NCBI GenBank assembly: GCA_028822585.1 | Contig: JAPKDL010000024.1 | Location: 1-34,961, forward strand | Reading direction: 5' to 3' | Source: Alphaproteobacteria bacterium | GTDB lineage: Bacteria > Pseudomonadota > Alphaproteobacteria > UBA8366 > GCA-2717185 | Length of the DNA stretch: 34,961 bases | In this document: positions 16,415-24,716 of the stretch, piece by piece | Numbering within the stretch: position 1 is the first letter of the stretch | Layout of the letters: the number at the start of each line of letters is the position of its first letter | The notes under the pieces: model-generated | Databases searched by the model: none | What the model saw: only the letters and a program-made list of their open reading frames with translations | What the model was told of the DNA's origin: nothing | Made by a program: the position numbers and the translations under genes

Positions 16415-17670
16415 ACCCTTTCGTTTATAAAAATGGCGCGCTGCACGCTGAAGACGTCGCCGTTGCCGATATTGCTTCAGCTGTCGGAACGCCGTTCTAT
16501 TGCTATTCCACCGCAGGTCTTGTGCAACGCTATACGGATTTCGCAAACGCCTTTTCGCACAACCGCGCGACGATTTGTTACGCCGTAAAGGCGAACGGGA
16601 ACCTTGCGGTAATCCGGACGCTGGCGGCGCTGGGTGCCGGCGCGGATGTGGTGTCCGAAGGCGAATTGCGCCGCGCCCTGGCCGCAGGAACGCCAACGGA
16701 CCGGATTGTTTTTTCAGGCGTCGGGAAATCGCGCGCCGAGCTGGCCTATGCACTGACCCAGGGCATCGTTCAAATCAACGTCGAATCCGAACCGGAACTG
16801 GAAGCGTTAAGCGAGACCTGCGTCGCGTTGGACAAAACGGCGTCGATCGGGGTGCGGGTTAACCCCGATGTCGATGCGCAAACCCACGCAAAAATCTCAA
16901 CCGGCAAGGCGGAAAACAAATTCGGCATCGATATCACCCGGGCCCCGGCGGTGTTTGCGCGCGCCCGTGACCTGCCGGGTGTTAATCCGGTCTCCGTGGC
17001 CGTCCATATTGGATCTCAGATCACCGATTTGACGCCGTTACGCATCGCCTTTGGCCATCTGGCGAGCCTGGTGGATAGGCTTCGCGCGGATGGGCATAAC
17101 ATCACGCGTCTAGATTTAGGCGGTGGATTAGGCATTCGCTACGAAGACGAAACCCCGCCCACGCCGGCAGAATATGCGGCGATGGTTAACGAAACGTTGG
17201 GCCATCTCGATTGTCATTTGATGTTCGAGCCGGGCCGAGTCTTGGTCGGCGAAGCAGGCATTCTGGTAACATCGGTCCTGTACGACAAACCCGGCGAATC
17301 GCGCCGGTTCGTGATTGTTGACGCCGCCATGAATGATTTGGTTCGCCCCTCCATGTATGACGCCTATCATGGCGTTTTGCCAATACGCGAAACATCTTCA
17401 GACATAATGTTATCTGACGCCGACATTGTTGGCCCGGTTTGCGAAACCGGCGACACATTTGCGCGCCATCGCGCCATGCCTCCGGTCGACCCCGGCGATA
17501 TGCTGGCGATCCTGTCCGCAGGGGCATATGGTGCCGTCATGTCGTCAACCTACAATGCGCGTTTGTTGATCCCTGAAGTCCTGGTCAACGGCGACGCCTT
17601 TGCAGTCGTCCGGGCGCGCCCGAGTTATGACGAGTTGTTGAAACTGGATCAGTTTGCCGATTGGCAGTAA
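16411..17670 (+). CDS. lysA: Diaminopimelate decarboxylase
   Basis: A 419-residue PLP enzyme that decarboxylates meso-diaminopimelate to lysine. Features: the PLP lysine Lys60 in ICYAVKANGN, HIGSQITDL near 197, LDLGGGLGIRYEDE with the phosphate-binding glycines, FEPGRVLVG with the conserved Arg, VGPVCETGD with the active-site Cys supplied across the dimer, and SAGAYGAVMSSTYN at the C-terminus. The ATG at 16411 overlaps the lipoprotein stop and gives the standard N-terminus ([15 protein letters not shown]); longer in-frame starts lie inside the lipoprotein gene. Confidence 0.96.
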   Translation: MNPFVYKNGALHAEDVAVADIASAVGTPFYCYSTAGLVQRYTDFANAFSHNRATICYAVKANGNLAVIRTLAALGAGADVVSEGELRRALAAGTPTDRIVFSGVGKSRAELAYALTQGIVQINVESEPELEALSETCVALDKTASIGVRVNPDVDAQTHAKISTGKAENKFGIDITRAPAVFARARDLPGVNPVSVAVHIGSQITDLTPLRIAFGHLASLVDRLRADGHNITRLDLGGGLGIRYEDETPPTPAEYAAMVNETLGHLDCHLMFEPGRVLVGEAGILVTSVLYDKPGESRRFVIVDAAMNDLVRPSMYDAYHGVLPIRETSSDIMLSDADIVGPVCETGDTFARHRAMPPVDPGDMLAILSAGAYGAVMSSTYNARLLIPEVLVNGDAFAVVRARPSYDELLKLDQFADWQ

Positions 17671-17730
17671 ATAGGGCAAAATCAGAAAATAGAGTAAGGA
17701 CACGCGTTAAAGGGACGGCTACAGACACGC

Positions 17731-20370
17731 ATGGTGAATAAACGCGCGCCGATAGTTGGTGCACCGCGAATGATCCTCTCGCGGTTGGCGCTGTTTTGGG
17801 AATGGCTATGGCCTGCCGTTTGGCCTGCTTGTGCCATCCTCGGTTTGTTTGTCGCCCTCGCCGCACTTGATATTTTACCAAACCTGCCCGGATGGCTACA
17901 TGCGGTCATCGTCACGGTGTTGTTAGTGGGTCTCATCTGGTCCCTGTGGTCCTGTTTACGCGGCTTTGTGATCCCCGGCGCGCGAGCGGCGCGGCGACGG
18001 TTGGAGCGGGTCAACAATTTGCCCCACCGCCCACTGGAAACCCTGGAAGATGCACTTGCGCAACCGGCGCGCCCCGCACACCCCTCTGCCCAATCCGAAC
18101 AAAGCGCTCGGCTATGGGCGCGCCATCAACAACGCATGGTGCGGATGGTTGCTGGTTTGCGTGTTGGGTGGCCCTCGCCAGGTTTGATCCGCCATGATCC
18201 CTATTCGTTGCGCATTATCCTTTTGGTCGCCTTGGTCGTTACCGTCATACCCGCGCGGCAGGAATTGGGAGCCCGCCTCGCTAATGCCGCACTGCCAAAT
18301 ATACCCTTGAGCGCGCCCGTTCGCCCCGTGGCGCTGGACGCCTGGATTTCGCCCCCACAATACACGGACAGACCGCCAATATATCTAACGGACGCAAAAG
18401 CAAATACTGCGATAAAAACCGGCGCTCTTGAGCGAAAAATCCTCGCGCCCATGGGAAGCTTATTGTTCGTGCAGATCTCTGGGGGCGCAGAGACGCCAGT
18501 GTTGGTTGCAAACGGCGCATCCATAGCCTTCGACACCGTACTCGGTTCCAACGCCAATAACGTCTATCAGCTCCGACGCCGCCTGGACGGAGGTGAAACG
18601 GTTGAAGTTCATATCGACGGTCGCATGATTGAAACTTGGTCAATCACTGTCATGCCAGATCAATCACCCCGCGTGGCGTTCGCGCAAGCGCCCCGCATAT
18701 CCCGTCACACCGCGATGCACTTAATCTATTCTGCGTCCGATGATTACGGGTTGACGCGCATTGATGCGAAAATCACCCGACAAGTCGAAACCGCCAGCGC
18801 AAAATCAAAAACGCCGCCTACTAAGACGACCCTCGCTAAAATAGGAAAATCGTTCGACCTACGGTTGTTATTGCCAATATCTGGTAAAGAAGACAACATT
18901 GCTGAAAGCTTCCATGATTTGACGCCGCATCCTTGGGCCGGTCTGCCCGTCGATATCCAATTGACTGCAACAGATAGGGTTGGGCAACAAAGTAAAAGTA
19001 AGACGATCCAATTCAAACTGCCCGAACGCGCCTTCCTGCATCCCGTTGCCCGGGACATCATCGCAGCGCGAAAGCGTTTGACTGAAAACTCCAATCGCAA
19101 CAAGGCCGTCGTCTTTAACAAGCTCGACGATATCGCGTGGCGCCAGGACGCCTACGACGACGACATCGTGGTCTTCATGGCGTTAACCGCCGCTGGACGC
19201 CGTGTCATGCATGATACGTCGGGAAAAATGCTAGAAACGGTTCAACAACTCCTGTGGAACACGGCATTACGCATTGAAGATGGCAAAGTCTCCATTGCCG
19301 AGAACGCCCTGCGCCAGGTACAAAAAACTTTGATGGAAGCGTTGGCGCGCAACGCCGATGACGCGGAACTGGAGCAGCTTATGAACAAGCTGCAAACCGC
19401 ATTGTCGGATTATTTAAGCGCGCTGGAAAAACGGATTCAACATTTAGCCCGTCAAGGACAACCGATAATGTCTGCCAAATCCAGCCAGGCCGTTCTGCAT
19501 CGCCAGGACCTGCAAAAAATGATTGACCATATTCGATCTCTGGCGCGCAGCGGGGCGCGGGACAAGGCACGCCAAATGTTATCGAAATTACAACGCACCC
19601 TGGAAAATATGCGTGCGGGTGGCGCCAAACTGCCTAGCACCAGCGGTAGAGTGGCCAAGGCGATGGATGACATGCAGCGTCTCACGAAGGCGCAAGGCGA
19701 TTTATTGAATAGCGTCTTCAATCTCGCCAACCAAATTCCGGGTCCCGGACAAGAACGGATAGCGGATTCAACGAACGATAAAGGTAGCGGCCCCCAGGCC
19801 GGCGGGAAAGGCGGGCCGGGACCCCAGCCAGGCTCCCGACCGGGGGTGCAGCCCAATCCCCAAAAAGCGTCGCGCGGCAATAGTCTGTCCGCCAGCGCCG
19901 CCATTCAAGATGCCTTGCGGCGAAAGCTCGGCGACATCATGCAACGCATCGCTGAAATGACTGGAGAGATACCAAAACCCTTTGGTATGGCGGAACAGGG
20001 TATGCGGAAATCGACATCCGCTCTGCGTGGAAACCTGCCGCGACGCGCCGTGGATGCGCAATCTCGGGTCCTGGAATCTTTGCAGCAAGCCATGCAAGCG
20101 ACCATGCAGAATCTCCAACAACAAGCGAATCAGAACCCCGGCCAAGGCCAGGGACGGGCACCAGGCGCACGCGCACAGGAACGTGACCCATTTGGGCGTT
20201 CCATGGGCGATGAAGCGCAAGGCGCGAATACCGGATATGTCGCGATCCCAGATAAAAGCGACCTTCAGCAATCCCGCGAAATCCGCGATGAATTACGACG
20301 ACGTTCCGGCGAACCCGCCCGTCCTCGTTCCGAACGCGATTATATCAAGCGACTTTTAAAAGAATTTTAA
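17731..20370 (+). CDS. DUF4175 / TIGR02302 family large membrane protein
   Basis: An 879-residue protein of an alphaproteobacterial family with unknown function. It has two N-terminal membrane helices (about 29-48 and 57-77), then a third near 154-174 (LRIILLVALVVTVIP). A long periplasmic region follows, with a beta-rich segment starting LDAWISPPQYTDRPPIYL. The C-terminal half is mostly helical, likely coiled coil, with many Gln and Arg. Two low-complexity linkers rich in Gly, Pro and Gln lie near 670-720 and 785-815. It ends RDYIKRLLKEF. It follows lysA by 60 bases, which is the usual place for this family, suggesting an envelope role, but nothing catalytic is visible. Confidence 0.9.
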   Translation: MVNKRAPIVGAPRMILSRLALFWEWLWPAVWPACAILGLFVALAALDILPNLPGWLHAVIVTVLLVGLIWSLWSCLRGFVIPGARAARRRLERVNNLPHRPLETLEDALAQPARPAHPSAQSEQSARLWARHQQRMVRMVAGLRVGWPSPGLIRHDPYSLRIILLVALVVTVIPARQELGARLANAALPNIPLSAPVRPVALDAWISPPQYTDRPPIYLTDAKANTAIKTGALERKILAPMGSLLFVQISGGAETPVLVANGASIAFDTVLGSNANNVYQLRRRLDGGETVEVHIDGRMIETWSITVMPDQSPRVAFAQAPRISRHTAMHLIYSASDDYGLTRIDAKITRQVETASAKSKTPPTKTTLAKIGKSFDLRLLLPISGKEDNIAESFHDLTPHPWAGLPVDIQLTATDRVGQQSKSKTIQFKLPERAFLHPVARDIIAARKRLTENSNRNKAVVFNKLDDIAWRQDAYDDDIVVFMALTAAGRRVMHDTSGKMLETVQQLLWNTALRIEDGKVSIAENALRQVQKTLMEALARNADDAELEQLMNKLQTALSDYLSALEKRIQHLARQGQPIMSAKSSQAVLHRQDLQKMIDHIRSLARSGARDKARQMLSKLQRTLENMRAGGAKLPSTSGRVAKAMDDMQRLTKAQGDLLNSVFNLANQIPGPGQERIADSTNDKGSGPQAGGKGGPGPQPGSRPGVQPNPQKASRGNSLSASAAIQDALRRKLGDIMQRIAEMTGEIPKPFGMAEQGMRKSTSALRGNLPRRAVDAQSRVLESLQQAMQATMQNLQQQANQNPGQGQGRAPGARAQERDPFGRSMGDEAQGANTGYVAIPDKSDLQQSREIRDELRRRSGEPARPRSERDYIKRLLKEF

Positions 20371-20540
20371 ATTGGCCATTTACCCGTTCTAGCTGTGGAG
20401 TCTCCATAGGTTGTTCACATGCTAGCTTGAACGGTTGATCGGTAGTTTTCTTTTTATCCCGGCATGAGGCCTGTGCCAATTTTAATGATGCAGCCAGTAG
20501 GACAACTCTTTCTTCCGTTGCTCCGAGGTGTCATAGGCTC

Positions 20541-20571
20541 GGGAATACGCCCATTCCCTAATTCTTGTTTT
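20541..20571 (+). terminator. Weak intrinsic terminator-like hairpin
   Basis: GGGAAT (20541-20546) pairs with ATTCCC (20553-20558) around a 6-base loop and is followed by a T-rich run (ATTCTTGTTTTT). The stem is short and it lies 170 bases past the DUF4175 stop, so this is only a candidate for ending that unit. Confidence 0.3.
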
Positions 20572-20889
20572 TAACGGCACGCGGCGTGTGGCGGTTCATG
20601 ATGGTGAATTACGGCCTTGTCAGAGATAATTGAGCTTGGGGTGACGAGACCGTTTTGTAAGGTTTCTTAATAAAAAATAAATTTCTATATTTCAATATGT
20701 TACCCGGGAGCATCCACTTGATTACTGCAAATTCAAAGCGCTTCTAAGTGGTTAGCCCCCATTAAGAATGTCCCATATAAATGTTCGGATATATCTGGCT
20801 TGGTTTCCATTTCAACCAGGAACGTTACCTTCACAGAAGCCCTTGTCGAACGGTGTAAAACCACCGCTTGAAACTAAGGAAGGCTGGTT

Positions 20890-20920
20890 TTTGTGGCATG
20901 CCTATGTTCCTTTGACAGTG
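20890..20920 (+). repeat. IS6-like terminal repeat relic
   Basis: TGGCATGCCTATGTTCCTTTGACAGTG differs at few positions from the right end of the IS6-like remnant at about 28153-28180 (CGGCGTGCCTGTGTTCC...). It has the same orientation. No transposase sequence is attached, so it is a solo end. It lies 27 bases past the stop of the acyl-CoA dehydrogenase gene. Confidence 0.5.
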
Positions 20921-20946
20921 ACCGCTTAAATTTATGCCGTCCTGAT

Positions 20947-22626
20947 CTAGTTTCGCCGCTCGAGAAGCCCTCGTGCAATGACATGTGCCTGGATTTCCGC
21001 AGCACCCTCAAAAATGTTTAGAATGCGTGCATCGCAGAGCACGCGACTGATCTCGTATTCCTCCGCATAGCCATTTCCACCATGGACTTGCACGCCATTG
21101 TCGGCGTTCGACCAGGCAACGCGCGCGGCAAGCAGTTTCGCCATGCCTGCCTCAATGTCGCAACGGCGGTCAGAGTCTTTCTCGCGAGCAGCAAAATAGC
21201 TCAATTGCCGGGCAATCATGGTTTCAACGGCCATCCAAGCGATCTTCCCTGCGACGCGAGGAAATTCGTATATTGACTTTCCGAACTGCTGCCGCTCGAC
21301 AGCGTATTTGCGCGCCAACTCCATAGCACGCTGCGCGACGCCAATGGACCGCGCGGCAGTCTGAATACGTGCGGATTCAAATGTCGCCATAAGTTGTTTG
21401 AAGCCTTCGCCTTCCTGTTCACCCAGTAGATTTTCTGCTTTAACCTCAAATCCGTCGAAGGCGATTTCATATTCCTTCATACCTCGATAGCCGAGCACAT
21501 TAATCTCGCTGCCAGACATGCCTTCGGCGGGGAATGGGTTGGCGTCACTGCCTCGCGGCTTAGGCGCGATGAACATGGACAGTCCCTTGTAGCCGGGCTC
21601 GTCCGCGTTAGTCCGCACCAGCAGAGTCATAACGTCGGTACGCGCCGCATGGGTGATCCAGGTTTTGTTGCCTTGGACGCGGTAGACATCGCCGTCACGC
21701 ACCGCGCGTGTTTTCAAGCTACCAAGATCGGATCCGGTGCCAGGCTCGGTAAAAACAGCGGTTGGTAGGATTTCCCCTGAGGCCAGTTTCGGCAGCCAAT
21801 ATTTCTTTTGCGTTTCTGTGCCTCCGAGGCGAATCAGCTCACAGGCAATTTCCGGACGTGTGCCGAGCGAACCAACACCGATGTAGCCGCGCGATAGTTC
21901 CTCGGTAACAACGCACATCGAAACTTTGCCTTGGCCGTGACCGCCGTACTCCTCCGGAACCGTAAGTCCGAACACACCCATTTCAGACATCTGATTAACA
22001 ATCTCTATCGGAATGAGTTGGTCCTTGCGATGCCATTCGTGCGCCGAAGGGAGAATTTCGTCATCGACAAAGCGGCGAAACTGACCGGCAATCATCTCAA
22101 GAGTTTCGTCGCCATAGCAGGGATCACCGAATTCGCCGTCTTCGATTAAAGTAGCGATCCGCATCCGAACACGGTTGGTATTTCCTTCGGTCGCAAGCCT
22201 GCTCGCCGCACCGGTACTAAGTGGTGAAATATCTGTATCGCTCATGCCTAAATCACTGGGCCTAACAATTTCACCCTGACTTATCGCGACGCCTGATTTG
22301 AGTTGGTTGATGTACTCACCAAACGCGGCTTGCAGGATTAGCGATTCAAGCTCATTGAATTTCCCAACTATATGGAGACGTTCGGCCCAGTGCAGCAACT
22401 CCCGCAAACCGGTGGCATAGGTCATTACCCAGGAAAACCCATGCGCTGCAAACTGCTCTTCATTTAGACGCAAGCCACTAATTTTGCCATCGACAGAGAC
22501 TAGATCGGAAACATGTGTACGTGCTGTCTCGACAAAGGTTTCAATGGTTTTGTGTGCAGATCCGCATACGCCAAGTAAGTCGGGCAGGATTAAGGAGTTC
22601 TCAGCCTGTCTCGCCACGTTGGTCAT
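20947..22626 (-). CDS. mcd: Acyl-CoA dehydrogenase, probable (2S)-methylsuccinyl-CoA dehydrogenase
   Basis: A 559-residue flavoenzyme, about 170 residues longer at the N-terminus than ordinary acyl-CoA dehydrogenases. This extension is characteristic of Mcd, which oxidises methylsuccinyl-CoA to mesaconyl-CoA in the ethylmalonyl-CoA pathway. The dehydrogenase core has TVPEEYGGHGQGKVSM, FTEPGTGSDLGSLKTRA, VQGNKTWITHAARTDVM, LGYRGMKEYEIAFDGFEV, FESARIQTAARSIGVAQ, and the FAD/C-terminal block QVHGGNGYAEEYEISRV, each close to the Mcd consensus I recall. The ATG at 22626 follows GGAG; the upstream in-frame extension is rejected. Electrons would go to EtfAB. No other ethylmalonyl-CoA pathway gene is in the window, so the exact substrate is inferred. 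Confidence 0.82.
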   Translation of the reverse strand: MTNVARQAENSLILPDLLGVCGSAHKTIETFVETARTHVSDLVSVDGKISGLRLNEEQFAAHGFSWVMTYATGLRELLHWAERLHIVGKFNELESLILQAAFGEYINQLKSGVAISQGEIVRPSDLGMSDTDISPLSTGAASRLATEGNTNRVRMRIATLIEDGEFGDPCYGDETLEMIAGQFRRFVDDEILPSAHEWHRKDQLIPIEIVNQMSEMGVFGLTVPEEYGGHGQGKVSMCVVTEELSRGYIGVGSLGTRPEIACELIRLGGTETQKKYWLPKLASGEILPTAVFTEPGTGSDLGSLKTRAVRDGDVYRVQGNKTWITHAARTDVMTLLVRTNADEPGYKGLSMFIAPKPRGSDANPFPAEGMSGSEINVLGYRGMKEYEIAFDGFEVKAENLLGEQEGEGFKQLMATFESARIQTAARSIGVAQRAMELARKYAVERQQFGKSIYEFPRVAGKIAWMAVETMIARQLSYFAAREKDSDRRCDIEAGMAKLLAARVAWSNADNGVQVHGGNGYAEEYEISRVLCDARILNIFEGAAEIQAHVIARGLLERRN

Positions 22627-22807
22627 TGTTTGGGCTCCAATGCGCAAATAAAACGGTTCGCGAACCCTATACCAAGGGCGCTGTGAGAAATACAAGCTTG
22701 TACCAACATTTCGGGCTATTTTTAAAGGAATACGAGTGGCGATTTAACAAAAGTGACCTGTTAGATCAATTATCTCAATTGAGGCAATGGGTTAAATTTC
22801 ATTTAAA

Positions 22808-23161
22808 CTAGTTCTCTGGGGCAGACCCAAAACTATCTTTCCGTAATGTACCCCGCGTCGCCGGGCTTTCAATCACACGCGCTGCAAGCGTTAGCACCGC
22901 ATTCATTTTATCGTTTAGACTAGCGTGGTGTTTTGGAGTTTCCCAATCTTGGGATAGTTGTTTTTAGCCAACATCGATTCTTCACGCGCAAAATGCGCCT
23001 TGGCGAAACTAATGAATTTGGGCATCAGGCGCTCGCATTCTTCCGGTCGATTGTCGCTGATTGCCTTGGTAATCTCGTTAATAAGGTCCACCAAATGATA
23101 AGATCGGAATCAATCATCTCGACTTCAATTTCAAATGAGCGTGTTTATTCCACCAGTCCAA
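22808..23161 (-). pseudogene. Bacteriohemerythrin, disrupted by frameshifts
   Basis: Reading the minus strand across three frames rebuilds a hemerythrin: LDWWNKHA, shift, FEIEVEMIDSD, shift, HLVDLINEITKAISDNRPEE then CERLMPKFISFAKAHFARE and ESMLAKNNYPKIGKL, shift, HHASLNDKMNAVLTLAARV, ending at a stop at 22808. The IDSD(H)xHLV block, the HFAREE motif (HxxxE) and the later HHxxL are iron-ligand regions of bacteriohemerythrins, which bind oxygen through a di-iron site. Three or so shifts make the gene dead unless the sequence has errors. It lies between the mcd gene and the ABC ATPase gene, all on the minus strand. Confidence 0.72.
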
Positions 23162-23200
23162 TGTCTTCTTCAATACTTTCGGCGACGGACGGCGGTGGGG

Positions 23201-24259
23201 TTAATCCTGAGGATACTGGAAAACATGGCGGGGGTCTACGTGGGCCCAGATTTGTCCCTTCGCCGTCATATCGAATTTACCGGGGATGCGGGCCTGGAGT
23301 TCCGCGCCGCTGTTGACGCCTTCGCTAAGCTGAAGGCGAACCACCGAACGGTCGCCCAGCAAATGAGACGACAAAACGTCCACGGGCGTGCCGCCCTTGC
23401 GATCATCTCCATCGCTCAAGGTCACGCCTTCCGGGCGAATTAGCAAGCGAACCGGGCGTCCGTCTTCCGCGTCGTCGACCTGTATGGCACCAAACGAGGA
23501 GTTAAGGTTGCCTTCCGAAACAATTCCGTCAATTACGTTCATGTGCCCAAACAAACGCGCAACATATTCATCTGCCGGGCGGTAGTATATATCTTCGGGC
23601 CGTCCAGCCTGTAGGATCCGGCCACCTTCTCCCAACACCTTGATACGATCCGCCATGAACATGGCTTCTTCCGGATCATGGGTGACCATCAGGGTTGCAA
23701 CATTGTTTTGCTTCAGCACCGACAGGGTTTCCTCCCGAATTCTAGCGCGCATATTGGTGTCGAGCCCGGAGAATGGTTCGTCCAACAACACGAGGCGGGG
23801 TTCCGGCGCTAACGCGCGTGCCAAAGCCACCCGTTGTTGTTCGCCACCGGACAACATATGGGGATGTTTTTCCGCGTGCTGCGCCATGCCAACCTGGTCA
23901 AGCATTTCCATTGCCCGTTTTGTCGCCGCCGCTTTTCTCTGTCGAAACAACCCGAAGGTAACATTGCCTAGGATCGTTAAATGTGGAAACAGCGCGAAGT
24001 CCTGGAACATATAGCCGATCCGGCGGTCTTCCGGCGGCAGTTGTGACCGGGCTTCGGCGACAACTTCTTCGTCGATTGTCACGGTGCCTTCTTGAAGTGT
24101 TTCCATACCGCCCGCGATGCGCAGCAATGTCGTCTTGCCGCACCCAGAGGGGCCCAACAGACACACCAGCTCACCCGCCGCCACGGTCAAGGAAATATTA
24201 TTGAGGACCTGAGTCGCGCCATAAGCATGGCGCACGCCAACCATATGAAGTCCCTTCAT
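23201..24259 (-). CDS. ABC transporter ATP-binding protein, FbpC-like
   Basis: A 352-residue ATPase resembling the ferric-iron importer subunit FbpC/AfuC. Nucleotide-binding elements: Walker A GPSGCGKTT (about 36-44), Q-loop MFQDFALFPHL, signature LSGGEQQRVALARAL, Walker B LVLLDEPFSGLD, and switch His in MVTHDPEEA. The C-terminal third is a TOBE-type regulatory region starting around FGHMNVIDG and containing LLIRPEGVTLSD. It would work at the inner membrane with a permease, but the permease immediately upstream is reduced to its last 40 residues, and no binding-protein gene is present. The protein itself looks complete. It is therefore an orphan ATPase here, possibly serving another permease or on its way to loss. 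Confidence 0.88.
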   Translation of the reverse strand: MKGLHMVGVRHAYGATQVLNNISLTVAAGELVCLLGPSGCGKTTLLRIAGGMETLQEGTVTIDEEVVAEARSQLPPEDRRIGYMFQDFALFPHLTILGNVTFGLFRQRKAAATKRAMEMLDQVGMAQHAEKHPHMLSGGEQQRVALARALAPEPRLVLLDEPFSGLDTNMRARIREETLSVLKQNNVATLMVTHDPEEAMFMADRIKVLGEGGRILQAGRPEDIYYRPADEYVARLFGHMNVIDGIVSEGNLNSSFGAIQVDDAEDGRPVRLLIRPEGVTLSDGDDRKGGTPVDVLSSHLLGDRSVVRLQLSEGVNSGAELQARIPGKFDMTAKGQIWAHVDPRHVFQYPQD

Positions 24260-24262
24260 GTT

Positions 24263-24390
24263 TTAGTCTCCTTGCCCCTGAACGTGCCCATGTCGCGATT
24301 TTGCTATCGTGAGGCTGAGTAGTATTACAGGTAAAACACTGACGCCGACAATTGAAAGCGCCGCCAACGCTGCATCTCCTAATTGTTCGT
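24263..24390 (-). pseudogene. C-terminal remnant of an FbpB-type ABC permease
   Basis: The last 41 residues of a chimeric frame, EQLGDAALAALSIVGVSV then LPVILLSLTIAKSRHGH, match the final membrane helix and tail of iron-type ABC permeases. It ends 3 bases before the ATPase start, the spacing expected in an intact permease-ATPase operon. The other 500 or more residues of the permease are missing; the frame continues upstream into an amidohydrolase fragment without a stop. Confidence 0.65.
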
Positions 24391-24583
24391 CCACGGCGTA
24401 ACTGGCGTCGTATCCGTACATCGTGATGGCGGAGACGACGGTTGTGTCATCGACGCCAACCGCATCCATCGTGGTGACCATCTCGTCGCCCGTTACATGG
24501 TCCGGCCAATTCGGCGTATTGTTCCAAGGGCGATCTGGCGTGTTGGCGGCGTAGGCGTGGACTTCGGAATCAATGAAGGGCAT
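24391..24583 (-). pseudogene. N-terminal remnant of an amidohydrolase, fused to the permease tail
   Basis: From the ATG at 24583, preceded by GAGGAA, the product begins MPFIDSEVHAYAANTPDRPW and continues DHVTGDEMVTTMDAVGVD and SAITMYGYDASYAV. This is the start of an amidohydrolase-2 type TIM-barrel protein (metal His in the early DxxVH segment). After about residue 65 it switches to ABC permease sequence, so roughly 200 residues of barrel are lost. An open frame extends further upstream (to 24760) but that part overlaps the CoA transferase gene and is not family sequence. Confidence 0.62.
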
Positions 24584-24716
24584 GGGCTCGTTCCTCAGAG
24601 CGGTGACATTGCCATATTGCAGCAGTTTGCGATTATTTCGTCCAGGGACGATCATGGCCAACTGGATTTTGTGGGGCAACGTAAACTGACGGGAAACATT
24701 CGCTTTGGTGGCGGAG

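Larger units (their letters stand above)
20371..20946. other. Gene-free stretch between convergent genes
   Basis: No intact gene is visible on either strand. It contains a weak terminator-like hairpin (20541-20558) and an IS6-like end relic (20891-20920). AT-rich patches lie at 20660-20705. I see nothing else I can support. Confidence 0.5.
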
